Shown here: positions 25,010 through 32,684 of the stretch, piece by piece
How the letters are laid out: each line of letters opens with the position of its first letter
How positions within the stretch are numbered: position 1 is the stretch's first letter
Assembly: GCA_031270825.1 (NCBI GenBank)
Contig: JAISXH010000004.1
Location: forward strand, 1-40,510
Reading direction: 5' to 3'
Length of the DNA: 40,510 nucleotides
From: Bifidobacteriaceae bacterium
Lineage (GTDB): Bacteria; Actinomycetota; Actinomycetes; Actinomycetales; WQXJ01
Notes under the pieces: generated by a model
Seen by the model: the letters and a program-made list of their open reading frames with translations, nothing else
Databases searched by the model: none
What the model was told of the DNA's origin: nothing
Position numbers and translations under genes: made by a program

Positions 25010-26469
25010 GGGACACCTCCGGAAGGCTGGCGCAGCGGTTCGCTGCGTTGGGCCGCCGCTTCGAACTCGGCGGCGGCCTTGAACAGGTCGCGGCTGGCGT
25101 AACGCTGGACGTCCCGCATGGAGGCGGCTCGAGCGCGGCGCTCGCCGCGCGGCGAGAGAATCCCGGCGCCTTTGCCGCCCAGCCAGCGCGCCGCCCAGAA
25201 CAGTCCGAAGACCATTGCCATCAGCACGGCGGCGGCGCCGAAGCCGCGCGCGACCTGGCTCGGCTCCGGGGATTTGACCAGCGTGAAGGTGGCGAACGGC
25301 AAGGACACCATGTGCCCGGAGAAGGGGTTCAGATTGAGGTGGTTGGTGTAGCCGGCGGTCAGCAGCACCGGCGAGGTCTCGCCGATCCCGCGGGCCGTTC
25401 CCAGCACCACCGCCGTCATCAGACCGGAACGGCTGGTCGGCAAGACGACATGCCAAATGGTCCGCCAGCGGCTGGCGCCGGTCGCCAGGGAGGCCTCCTT
25501 GAGAGTTGCCGGGACCAGGCGCAGCACCACGTCCGCAGAGCGGACAATGATCGGCAGGATCATGATGGTGATCGCCAAACTGGCGGCGAAGGCCGACATC
25601 TCGCCCCCGAACAAAAGTATGTAGGTGGCGTAGATGAACAAACCGCAGATGATTGACGGCAGCGCTGTCATGGCCTCCACCACGATCCGCACCACGCGCG
25701 CGAACGGCGAGGGGAACTCGGCCAAGAAGACCGCGCAGATCAGCCCCAGCGGAATCGAGATCGCCAGGGCGAAGGCGATCATGATCAGCGTCCCGATGGC
25801 GCCGTGCAGCATCCCGCCGGCCGTCAACGGGGCCAGCGGCCCGGCCAGCGACATGTCCTCGGTCCAGAAGTTCAGATGTCTGAACGCCCCAGCGCCCCTG
25901 GCCAAGGTGAACACCACCACCACGGCCAGCGCCGCCAGCAGCACGATCGCCGCCGAATGGATGAAGACCGCGGCCACCCGGTCGGCGATGGTCACCCGGT
26001 TCTCATCCAAGCTGATCAGGGCCACAAAGAAGGCCAGGAACAACAGATAGGCGGTGAGCGTGAACGCCAACGGGCCCGAGGCCGGAATCACCTGGGTGAA
26101 CAGCCAGGCCGTGGTCGCCACCGCGGCGACCGCTGTGCCGACGATCCGGAGCACATCCTCGCGGCGAATCTGGGCCAGATTGCGCCGCGCCTCCGGCCGG
26201 CTCGGTCCGGAGCCGACTGCGGATTCGGCCGGGAGGAATGTGAGCGGGTAGCGATCCGGCATCAGCGCCCGGCGGCGCACCCCGCCGGTTGCACTGGCGG
26301 GCGCGTTCGGTGCCGCCGGCGGCATCGGCGGCATCGGCGGCATCGGCGGTCTGGCGGGTGCGCTGGTCGGCGGGTTCGGTTCGGGCCGGTTCAGGCTGGC
26401 GGCCGGGTTGGCGCTGGCAGGCGGGGCGGGCGGCATCGGCGGCCTGGCGGGAGCGGGACTGACAGTCAT
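25006..26469 (-). CDS. pstA: phosphate ABC transporter permease PstA with Pro-rich N-terminal extension
   Basis: The 487-residue protein contains the PstA permease core: spans around AAVATTAWLFTQVI, LAFTLTAYLLFLAFFVALI and IHSAAIVLLAALAVVVVFTLA, the six-span BPD module with MLHGAIGTLIMIAFALAI and VVEAMTALPSIICGLFIYA, and the EAA loop LKEASLATGASRWRTIWHVVLP that docks on PstB. Residues 1-~70 are Pro/Ala/Met-rich, including MPPMPPMPP encoded by a 9-bp microsatellite near 26330. It forms the channel with PstC. It ends in an ATGA overlap with pstS and begins 10 nt after pstC. Confidence 0.94.
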   Translation of the reverse strand: MTVSPAPARPPMPPAPPASANPAASLNRPEPNPPTSAPARPPMPPMPPMPPAAPNAPASATGGVRRRALMPDRYPLTFLPAESAVGSGPSRPEARRNLAQIRREDVLRIVGTAVAAVATTAWLFTQVIPASGPLAFTLTAYLLFLAFFVALISLDENRVTIADRVAAVFIHSAAIVLLAALAVVVVFTLARGAGAFRHLNFWTEDMSLAGPLAPLTAGGMLHGAIGTLIMIAFALAISIPLGLICAVFLAEFPSPFARVVRIVVEAMTALPSIICGLFIYATYILLFGGEMSAFAASLAITIMILPIIVRSADVVLRLVPATLKEASLATGASRWRTIWHVVLPTSRSGLMTAVVLGTARGIGETSPVLLTAGYTNHLNLNPFSGHMVSLPFATFTLVKSPEPSQVARGFGAAAVLMAMVFGLFWAARWLGGKGAGILSPRGERRARAASMRDVQRYASRDLFKAAAEFEAAAQRSEPLRQPSGGVP

Positions 26470-26479
26470 AGCGGGCGCC

Positions 26480-27637
26480 TCAACTCGACTCGCCAGACCG
26501 CGAGCGCTGGATGATGATTCCGGCGCCGAAGTTCACCAGCATGGTCACCACGAACAAGGCCAGGCCCGCCGCCATCAAGCCAGACAACTCGAAGTCGGAA
26601 GCCTCCCCGTAATGCAGCGCGATCAGGGAAGAGATCGAATTGGAACCGGTCGACAGGACCTGCCAGTTGATGACGTAGACGGGGGAGATGACCAGGTAGA
26701 CGGCGATGGTCTCGCCCAAGGCGCGGCCCAATCCCAACATGGTTCCGCCAATGATCCCGCCCCGGCCGAACGGATACACCACCGAGCGGATCATTCCCCA
26801 CTTCGACGAGCCCAGCGCCAGCGCGCCCTCGCGTTCGCCGACGGGGGCCTGGGCGAAGACCTCGCGCATGACCGAGCAGGCGATGGGCGCCACCATCATC
26901 GCGACCACCAGCCCGGCCAAGAACGCCGATGCCGTGAACACAGTCGGCGTGGCCAGCGGGTCTCGGGGATCGAAGCGGTCAACCTTGAAGATCGGTATCC
27001 AACCGAAATGGGTGGCGATCCACTGCGCCACCGGCAGCAAGTGGCCCTGCAGCCAGAACATGCCCCAGAGCCCATAGACCACCGAGGGGATGGCGGCCAT
27101 CAGGTCGACCACGCCGACCAGAAGGGACTTGACGCTTGGCGGCGCGTACTCAGATATATAGGTGGCCGTGCCCAGGGCGAGGGGCAGGGCCACGGCGATC
27201 GCGATCACCGCGATCACGACGGTGCCGAACAGCACCGCCGCGATCCCGAACCGGCCCGAGTTGGGCTCCCAATCCTGCTCGGTCCAGAACTGGACCCCGG
27301 CCTGGGAGATCGCCTGGCCGCCGCGGATCGCCAGGAACAATCCGACCAGGGTCATGATCACCAGCACCAGCAGTCCGGCGCCATGCGAGCCGTACTTGAA
27401 GACGCGGTCCGCCGCGCCGGTCATGGTCTTGATCCGGCGGGGCCGGTCTTGGCCGGCGGCGTTCTGGGAGTCTCGATCCGTGGCCGCCTTGGCGTCCTTG
27501 CCCCCGCCGCCGGGTGGTCCGGATGCGAAACCTGTGCTGCCGCCGACGGTGCCGCCGGCGGCCCCGCCGGTGGCAGCGGGGCCGCCGCCCGCGCCGCGGA
27601 CCGCAGCAGGCAGCGCCTTCAACACAGTGTTGGCCAT
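26480..27637 (-). CDS. pstC: phosphate ABC transporter permease PstC
   Basis: The 385-residue protein has a Gly/Ala-rich N-terminal tail (about 12-65, with GGGPAATGGAAGG) and then the PstC core: first span GAGLLVLVIMTLVGLFLAI, the periplasmic WTEQDWEPNSGRFGI stretch typical of PstC, FGTVVIAVIAIAVALPLALG, LVGVVDLMAAIPSVVYGLWG, and the EAA loop REGALALGSSKWGMIRSVVYPFG. The start at 27637 has TGAGGG about 7 nt upstream. It is the first gene of the minus-strand train and lies behind a PHO box. Confidence 0.95.
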   Translation of the reverse strand: MANTVLKALPAAVRGAGGGPAATGGAAGGTVGGSTGFASGPPGGGGKDAKAATDRDSQNAAGQDRPRRIKTMTGAADRVFKYGSHGAGLLVLVIMTLVGLFLAIRGGQAISQAGVQFWTEQDWEPNSGRFGIAAVLFGTVVIAVIAIAVALPLALGTATYISEYAPPSVKSLLVGVVDLMAAIPSVVYGLWGMFWLQGHLLPVAQWIATHFGWIPIFKVDRFDPRDPLATPTVFTASAFLAGLVVAMMVAPIACSVMREVFAQAPVGEREGALALGSSKWGMIRSVVYPFGRGGIIGGTMLGLGRALGETIAVYLVISPVYVINWQVLSTGSNSISSLIALHYGEASDFELSGLMAAGLALFVVTMLVNFGAGIIIQRSRSGESS

Positions 27638-27723
27638 GGACACCCTCAGGAGCGAATAAGGTTGGCGTTCTGGCAGCCACATCCGCGCAGTTCTCACGTG
27701 ATCGGCTGGGGTCCCCCGATCCC

Positions 27724-27729
27724 GAATTA
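27724..27729 (-). promoter_or_regulatory. candidate -10 box of the pst promoter
   Basis: On the minus strand TAATTC (27729-27724), or TCTAAT two bases upstream, lies 14-16 nt after TTCACC of the last PHO repeat, which would overlap the -35 region as in PhoP-activated promoters. Transcription would begin near 27717, about 80 nt before pstC. Confidence 0.45.
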
Positions 27730-27741
27730 GAGCGTTCCAGG

Positions 27742-27785
27742 CCTAGGTGAACGGAGGTTGAACGGAAGGGCGGCATTGGGGGAAC
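27742..27785 (-). promoter_or_regulatory. PHO box: four 11-nt direct repeats upstream of pstC
   Basis: Reading the minus strand from 27785, consecutive 11-mers are GTTCCCCCAAT, GCCGCCCTTCC, GTTCAACCTCC and GTTCACCTAGG. Units 1, 3 and 4 begin with GTTC, and 3 and 4 match the actinobacterial PhoP direct-repeat consensus GTTCACC-N4. The array ends about 105 nt before the pstC start. Established knowledge: PhoR-PhoP activates pst operons through such repeats under phosphate starvation. The inference is that the whole train answers to phosphate. Confidence 0.75.
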
Positions 27786-27842
27786 AGTGGCCAAACTTTA
27801 CGGTTCGGACCTGTCGGGTCGGATCGGGGCGCGGACGACCGC

Positions 27843-27922
27843 GGCCGCCTGGCGGCCACCAGACGGACCCCCGGCCGGACCCTTTGACTGCATCTGACCA
27901 GGACGTCTGGCAGTTGCGCCAG
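27843..27922 (-). terminator. hairpins downstream of the MFS gene
   Basis: In the gap after the MFS stop (27937) the minus strand can fold CTGGC-GCAACT-GCCAG (27907-27922) and GGCCGC-CAG-GCGGCC (27843-27857). Neither has a T-run; together they plausibly insulate the MFS transcript from the pst promoter region. No gene is seen in 27786-27936. Confidence 0.35.
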
Positions 27923-27936
27923 GTCGCGCAGGGACT

Positions 27937-29547
27937 CTAACCCTTGTTGTCGGCTGATTCGGAGGTGTTCAGCTTCGCGGCCAGGCGGGTGCCCTTCATG
28001 AATATCACCGCCGCCAGGGACACAACCGAAACGGCTGCGGCGATGAGGAATAGCTGGCCGACGGAATCCCCATAGGAGGACCGGACGGCATCGGCGACCG
28101 GCTTGGGGAGTTTGGCGAAATCCAACGACATCGACTGGGGATTGGCGACCTCGCCGGTCAACGGCACCCGTAGTTCGGACAGGCGGGTCTGGAGCAGGCC
28201 CCTGACGTGGGTGGCGAAAACCGAGCCCAGCACCTGGATGCCGATCGTGCCGCCGAGCGAGCGGAAGAACGTGACCACCGCCGAGGCGGCGCCGACGTCG
28301 TGGACCGAGACCGAGTTCTGCACCGCCAGCACCAGGTTCTGCATGGTCATGCCCACGCCCAGGCCAGCGATCAGGCCATAGATGGCGATCAGCCACAAGG
28401 GCGTTTCGAAACGGACGGTCGACATCAGGATGAACCCGACTAGCAGGACCGCCGAACCGGCTACCACGAACGGCTTCCAGACCCCCACCGAGGACACCCA
28501 GCGCCCAATGAAAACTGAGGACAGGAGCACGCCCAGCATCATCGGGATCATCATCAAACCGGCCGCCGTGGGCGAATAGCCGCGCGCCACCTGGTAATAC
28601 TGGCCCAGGAAGACCGAAGCGCCGAACATGCCGATCCCGACCGCGATCGAGGCGACCACCGCCAGCGCCGTGGTCGGCTTGCGCATCAGCCAGAGCGGGA
28701 TGATCGGGTTGACCGCCTTGGATTCGACCCAGATGAACAACCCCGTGGCGATCGTGAAACCGCCCAGCAACGCGGCGCTGGTCCAGGACCCGTAGGCGAA
28801 CGAGTGCCCGGCGAAGGATATCCAAATGAGCAGCGAGCAGACCGAGACGCAGACCAGCGCCGCGCCCAGCCAGTCCACCTTGGTGTCGGTCCGACCCGAC
28901 GTTTTCGGCATTTTGAGTTGGAATTGCAGCACCACCCCGGCGGCCAGCGCGATCGGCGCCGCCGACCAGAAGCACCAGCGCCAACCGAGCCACGACACAT
29001 CCACCAGGAAACCGCCCACCAGCGGGCCGACCACCGTCGCCACCGCGATGACCGCGCCGGTGTAAGCCATGTAGCGCCCGCGCTGCAACGGTGGGATGAC
29101 CGATCCGATGATCGACTGCGTCAGCGACATCATCGCGCCCAGACCCAAGCCCTGCACCGCTCGGAAAGCGATCAGATAGATGGTCGAGGGGCTGGCGCCG
29201 GCCAGCAGCGATCCAACAATGAACACGCCCAGCCCGATCAGGAACAGGTTCTTCTTGTTGAACAGGTCGGACAGTTTGCCCCAGATCGGCGTCGAAGCCG
29301 TCGAGGCCAGCAGTGTCGCAGTGACGATCCAGGTGTACTGCTGCTGGGTCGAGCCCAAGGTCGCCGTGATGGTCGGCAGCGCGTTCGCCACCACCGTGCC
29401 CGCCACGTTGGCCACGAACATCGCCAGCAGCAGGCCGGACAGGATGCGCATGATCTGCTTGTGCGAGTACTCGGGATAGGCGGCCGCCAACTCGGCGCTG
29501 TGGTCGACCGGGTTCGGGCCGGTCTGGGCTGGGCTCTTGATGGTCAT
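27937..29547 (-). CDS. MFS drug exporter, DHA2/EmrB-QacA type (14 spans)
   Basis: The 536-residue hydrophobic protein fits the DHA2 family: LLLAMFVANVAGTVVANALPTI in the first span (motif D1), WIVTATLLASTASTPIWGKLSDLFNKK (motif A), FRAVQGLGLGAMMSLTQSIIG (motif B), YTGAVIAVATVVGPLVGGFL (motif C) and GWRWCFWSAAPIA. About 14 spans are expected. It should export toxic compounds or metabolites with proton exchange; the substrate cannot be predicted. The ATG at 29547 gives a normal short N-terminus; GTG at 29571 is also in frame. No regulator gene lies next to it, unlike many exporters. Confidence 0.9.
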   Translation of the reverse strand: MTIKSPAQTGPNPVDHSAELAAAYPEYSHKQIMRILSGLLLAMFVANVAGTVVANALPTITATLGSTQQQYTWIVTATLLASTASTPIWGKLSDLFNKKNLFLIGLGVFIVGSLLAGASPSTIYLIAFRAVQGLGLGAMMSLTQSIIGSVIPPLQRGRYMAYTGAVIAVATVVGPLVGGFLVDVSWLGWRWCFWSAAPIALAAGVVLQFQLKMPKTSGRTDTKVDWLGAALVCVSVCSLLIWISFAGHSFAYGSWTSAALLGGFTIATGLFIWVESKAVNPIIPLWLMRKPTTALAVVASIAVGIGMFGASVFLGQYYQVARGYSPTAAGLMMIPMMLGVLLSSVFIGRWVSSVGVWKPFVVAGSAVLLVGFILMSTVRFETPLWLIAIYGLIAGLGVGMTMQNLVLAVQNSVSVHDVGAASAVVTFFRSLGGTIGIQVLGSVFATHVRGLLQTRLSELRVPLTGEVANPQSMSLDFAKLPKPVADAVRSSYGDSVGQLFLIAAAVSVVSLAAVIFMKGTRLAAKLNTSESADNKG

Positions 29548-30026
29548 CGTCTGTCTCGTCTTGTCTTTCACTGGCTGGTGGCGTCGCCAACGGGTCGGGA
29601 TCGGCCGACCCTTCCTGGGAATCCGGTGAACAAACCAGACCCCCAGGACAAACTCTGTTCGCCCGCGTGCCGACAGGGTTGGAACCCGGCAAAGCAGCGT
29701 TTGCCTTCCGCGTTTCCGCTGGTCAGCGTTCCGCTGCCCTGCGTCAACACGGTCGGAGCGTGGTTGTTCACCACGCTCCTAGACACCAGCGATCCGCCCC
29801 GATATCGGCGCCGCTTGGCTCTGAACGCGGGTTGTCGAAGTCAGCCGACTGGTCGTGGGGTTAGACCGGCCAGGCGGACCAACTGCGGCCGAGGATCCGG
29901 TGTCCCGGCTCGGTCAAGCTAACCAGAAAAGCCGTTCCCTCGCCCAGATCGCAGTGTGGCTGACCAAGCTCTGGCCCTCTGGTTGCCTCGACCGGCCATG
30001 CCGGTCAGCGGCGGGGCCGCGACAAG
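29548..30026. other. 480-nt region without a gene; contains a 9-bp palindrome and short direct repeats
   Basis: No frame here gives a protein-like translation. GGAGCGTGG (29755-29763) and CCACGCTCC (29771-29779) are a perfect inverted repeat with a 7-nt spacer, about 210 nt upstream of the MFS start: either a hairpin or a regulator site. GCGTTTCCGCTG (29710-29721) is nearly repeated at 29726-29736. Confidence 0.55.
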
Positions 30027-30062
30027 CAGAAAGGGAGGCCGCGCCGGTGGCGCGACCCCCCT
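30027..30062 (-). terminator. intrinsic terminator of the DUF5679 gene
   Basis: On the minus strand CGCGCC-ACC-GGCGCG, extended by G-U and G-C pairs to GGGGGGT/GCCTCCC, forms a stem of about 12 bp (30033-30062) followed by TTTCTGCTTGT. It begins about 20 nt after the stop of the DUF5679 gene. Confidence 0.75.
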
Positions 30063-30081
30063 CAAGGAATGATCCCGGTTG

Positions 30082-30237
30082 TCAGGCCTTGCCGAGGATC
30101 CGGTTGAGCTTGGTACCGCATGCGGGGCAAACTCCCTTGGCCATGCGACGGTCGTTGGTGACCACAACATCGCCTGTGGCTTCGCGCTTCTGCTTGCATT
30201 TCACGCAGTAAAACTCACCCGTGTAGGTTTCTGACAC
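30082..30237 (-). CDS. small DUF5679 zinc-ribbon protein
   Basis: The 51-residue protein has the actinobacterial DUF5679 layout: SETYTGEFYCVKCKQKR with the first CxxC, RRMAKGVCPACGTKLNRILGKA with the second. The two CxxC pairs should bind one zinc ion; the function is unknown. GGAG stands directly against an ATG at 30243 but 6 nt before the GTG at 30237, and family members usually begin MSETYTG, so the GTG is chosen. It diverges from mca and has its own terminator. Confidence 0.88.
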   Translation of the reverse strand: MSETYTGEFYCVKCKQKREATGDVVVTNDRRMAKGVCPACGTKLNRILGKA

Positions 30238-30533
30238 TTGCATCTCCATTCACAAAAAACGCGCCGACCATGTGGTCTGCGCTCTGGCTTTCGCACCGAT
30301 ACTACAGCGCCAGCGGCGCCGCCCGCGCCAGACCGGCCGGGCGCCGGCGAGCCGACGCCCTGGGCAGGTGGGCGACGGCGAACCACCGGCTTGGCCCACG
30401 GCATCGGACGTCCTACGCCTGAGGGCCGGGCGCCGCCCTGTGTTGGCGGGGTGGCGCCGCGCTCGGCGTCGGGCTGCGCCTGCGGCGCCAGACCGCCGTT
30501 GGTTGCCAGGCCCGGGCGGCGGTCTTCACCGGA
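30238..30533. promoter_or_regulatory. divergent promoter region between DUF5679 gene and mca
   Basis: On the minus strand TAGTAT (30304-30299), preceded directly by CTG, is a good -10 candidate for the DUF5679 gene, but the -35 position is GC-rich. No clear plus-strand promoter for mca is seen. The rest is very GC-rich with no protein-like frame. Confidence 0.35.
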
Positions 30534-31439
30534 ATGGACGTGAGCTGGCAGATGGGGCAAAGTGTGCGGGTGACTGATTCCGGCCTCGCCATGATCGCGG
30601 TCCACGCGCACCCGGACGACGAGTCGTCCAAAGGCGGCGCGACTATGGCCAAGTACGCGGCCGAAGGCGTGCGCGTGGTGGTCGCCACCTTCACCGGCGG
30701 GGAGCGTGGAGATGTGCTCAACCCCAAGCTCAAGGACGATCCGGCGCTCCTGCGTGACCTGCCCGGCCGCCGTCGCCAAGAGATGGCCGATGCCGCCCGC
30801 ATCCTCGGCGTCGAGCAGCAGTTCCTCGGGTTTGTCGATTCCGGCCTGCCTGAAGGCGATCTGGCGGAGCCGCTCCCGCTCGGTTCGTTCGCCACGGTCG
30901 ACCCGGCTCTGGCGGCGGTGCCGCTGGTGGCGCTGATCCGGAAGATCAGGCCGCAAGTCTTGACTACTTACGATCCGTCTGGCGGTTATCCGCACCCGGA
31001 TCATGTCCACACGCATAAGGTCTCAATGGCGGCGCTTGAAATCGCGGCCGACCCGGCCGTCCATCCGGAGCTGGGACCAGCCCATCAGGTTCCGAAAATC
31101 TACTATGACCAGGGCATATCGGTTGATCGCGCGGTGGCTCTGGACAGGGCGTTGAAGGCGCGCGGGCTTGAGTCGCCCTACGACCAATGGGTTGATCGCC
31201 GGCGCGAAGACCAGATCCGCGAGCAGCGAATCACCACGCAGGTGCCAGTGGCGGAGTTCTTCCCGGTCCGCGACGCGGCGCTGCGCGCCCACGCCTCGCA
31301 AGTCGATCCAGACGGATGGTTCTTCGCGGTTCCGCGCGGGATTGAGCGCGAGGTTTGGCCGCACGAGGACTTCGAGCTGGCTTTCACTTCTGTGCCAGTC
31401 GACCTTCCGGAGAACGACCTGTTCGCAGGCCTGAGGTAA
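30534..31439 (+). CDS. mca: mycothiol S-conjugate amidase
   Basis: The 301-residue protein belongs to the LmbE/PIG-L zinc deacetylase fold: zinc motif AVHAHPDDESSKGGATMAKYA, TFTGGERGDVLNPKL, and YDPSGGYPHPDHVHTHKVS with the third zinc His. Those segments and the C-terminal AFTSVPVDLPENDLFAGLR match Mca more than MshB. Mca cleaves mycothiol S-conjugates to mercapturic acids for export, a detoxification step confined to actinobacteria. The start is uncertain: ATG at 30534 or 30552, or a nearby GTG; the ribosome sites are weak. Mca near trhA and uppS is also the arrangement in mycobacteria (the Rv1082-Rv1086 region). Confidence 0.93.
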   Translation: MDVSWQMGQSVRVTDSGLAMIAVHAHPDDESSKGGATMAKYAAEGVRVVVATFTGGERGDVLNPKLKDDPALLRDLPGRRRQEMADAARILGVEQQFLGFVDSGLPEGDLAEPLPLGSFATVDPALAAVPLVALIRKIRPQVLTTYDPSGGYPHPDHVHTHKVSMAALEIAADPAVHPELGPAHQVPKIYYDQGISVDRAVALDRALKARGLESPYDQWVDRRREDQIREQRITTQVPVAEFFPVRDAALRAHASQVDPDGWFFAVPRGIEREVWPHEDFELAFTSVPVDLPENDLFAGLR

Positions 31440-31763
31440 TCGCCGCGCAGCAGTTAGGTGGCGTGACGAGATCGGTCCGCGTCTTCCGCACCCGCCACTG
31501 GCCCACCTGGCCAGGCCAATCCGCAGAATCATTAGTACGCATTCCACACCCACCCACCACAAAACGGCAGATCACAGCCCCGCCGAACCAGCCAGCACAA
31601 CGAGCGTCAGGAATCAGGCGCGCGAGCGCTCTTCGCCTCGCCGCCGCACCGAGCGGCGGATCCGACGACTCCCGGGCCGACGTCTTCGACATCTGTCTAA
31701 CCGGATACCGTCGAACTCGACCGGGAGGCGGATGGCCGGCGCTTGGGCAAGCAAGCACAGCTT
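31440..31763. other. 324-nt region without a gene
   Basis: Between mca and the hairpin at 31764 I find no protein-like frame on either strand, no tRNA and no repeat. Small GC-rich palindromes are present (GCCGC/GCGGC near 31640-31657) but nothing diagnostic. Confidence 0.6.
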
Positions 31764-31805
31764 CGCGCCTAGGAATCCGGTTTGTTCGCCGGATTCCTAG
31801 GCGCG
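31764..31805. terminator. perfect 17-bp hairpin overlapping the end of trhA
   Basis: CGCGCCTAGGAATCCGG (31764-31780) and CCGGATTCCTAGGCGCG (31789-31805) are perfect reverse complements with an 8-nt loop. The trhA stop codon (31799-31797, minus) lies inside the right arm. There is no T-run on either side, but stem length and its place between convergent genes make a two-way terminator the simplest reading. Confidence 0.75.
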
Positions 31806-32474
31806 GGTGGCGGCCATCCAGACGGCGATGAAGTGGCAGGAGAAGCCCACGACTGTGCAGGCGTGGAAGATCTCATGGAAGCCGAAGTACTTGGGCGAGG
31901 GATTCGGCTTCTTGAGGCCGTAGACCACCGCGCCGGCGGTGTAGGCCAGGCCGCCGGCCAGCAACAGCCAGACTATGGCGTGCCCAGAACGCCAGAACTG
32001 CGGCAGGAACCACAAGGCGATCCAGCCCAGGGCAATATAGATCGGCACGTAGCTCCAGCGCGGCGCGTTCAGCCACAACATCCGGACCAGGATCGCCCCG
32101 AGCGCCCCGACCCACACCCCCACCAGCAGGAGCACCCCTGTGCGAGTCGGCAGGAGCAACAAGGACAGCGGCGTGTAGGTCCCGGCGATGATCAGGGCGA
32201 TGTTCGAATGGTCCAGGCGCCTGAGCGCGGCCGACCAGCGCGGCCCCCAGTTACCCAGGTGGTAGGTGGCAGATGTGCCGAATAGGAGGATCGCCGTGGT
32301 GACGAAGACCGTCGACCCGACCTTCGCGGCCGGTCCCCGCGCCACCACGATCAGCACTATCCCGGCGGCGATCGTCAGCGGGAACATTGCCGCGTGGATC
32401 CAGCCGCGCAGTCGCGGCCGGGCTTCGGGTTCGCCCACCTGCGGGCGGGGAAGTTCACTGGTCTGAGCGGTCAT
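31797..32474 (-). CDS. trhA: TrhA/hemolysin III family (PAQR) membrane protein
   Basis: The 225-residue protein has seven hydrophobic segments and the hallmarks of the bacterial PAQR/hemolysin III group: FGTSATYHLGNW with the first metal His, LRRLDHSNIALIIAGTYTPL with Asp-His and the TYTP motif, and FHEIFHACTVVGFSCHF with the C-terminal His pair. The three histidine sites would bind zinc in the membrane. In some bacteria TrhA is linked to membrane energetics and fluidity; the exact reaction is not settled. ATG at 32474 is preferred to GTG at 32477. It diverges from uppS and has an operator-like palindrome just upstream. Confidence 0.92.
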   Translation of the reverse strand: MTAQTSELPRPQVGEPEARPRLRGWIHAAMFPLTIAAGIVLIVVARGPAAKVGSTVFVTTAILLFGTSATYHLGNWGPRWSAALRRLDHSNIALIIAGTYTPLSLLLLPTRTGVLLLVGVWVGALGAILVRMLWLNAPRWSYVPIYIALGWIALWFLPQFWRSGHAIVWLLLAGGLAYTAGAVVYGLKKPNPSPKYFGFHEIFHACTVVGFSCHFIAVWMAATRA

Positions 32475-32479
32475 CACTT

Positions 32480-32499
32480 AACTTACGGTATCGTAGGTT
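32480..32499. promoter_or_regulatory. operator-like palindrome at the trhA start
   Basis: AACTTACG (32480-32487) and CGTAGGTT (32492-32499) are inverted repeats with one mismatch around GTAT. The minus-strand sequence TACGAT (32495-32490) inside it is a fair -10 box, giving a leader of only about 10 nt before the ATG. The TTACG..CGTAA form resembles sites of TetR-family regulators. The regulator is not encoded in this window. Confidence 0.5.
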
Positions 32500-32684
32500 G
32501 TCCCGCGCGCTGGCATTGAGATGTGCACAATCGGTGCAGACTTGCGATCTGCCGGCGCCCCGACCCGGCATTGGCGGCAGGCGCGTTTGGGCTGGTGGGA
32601 GGCCGGGCGGCATCGTCCGCTGGAGGAAAACCGGGATGCCTTCGGGCGCGGCGCGGGAGCCCGGCCGGGGCTAGAGTTGACGCG

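Noticed and set aside
25010-25456. Upstream continuation of the pstS frame (868 residues in total)
   Set aside because: It overlaps pstA in another frame and contains no recognisable domain. The ATG at 25009 has an excellent ribosome site and overlaps the pstA stop as ATGA.
29623-29640. Single GTTCACC on the minus strand upstream of the MFS gene, considered as a PHO box
   Set aside because: No second repeat lies at 11-nt spacing on either side.
27743-29692. 649-residue minus-strand frame overlapping the MFS gene
   Set aside because: It is the same strand in another frame; the MFS frame has clear transporter motifs and this one has none. It also covers the PHO box.
31782-32285. Plus-strand frame opposite trhA
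   Set aside because: It is antisense to a clear PAQR protein and has a His/Gln/Asp-rich composition typical of reversed membrane-protein codons.
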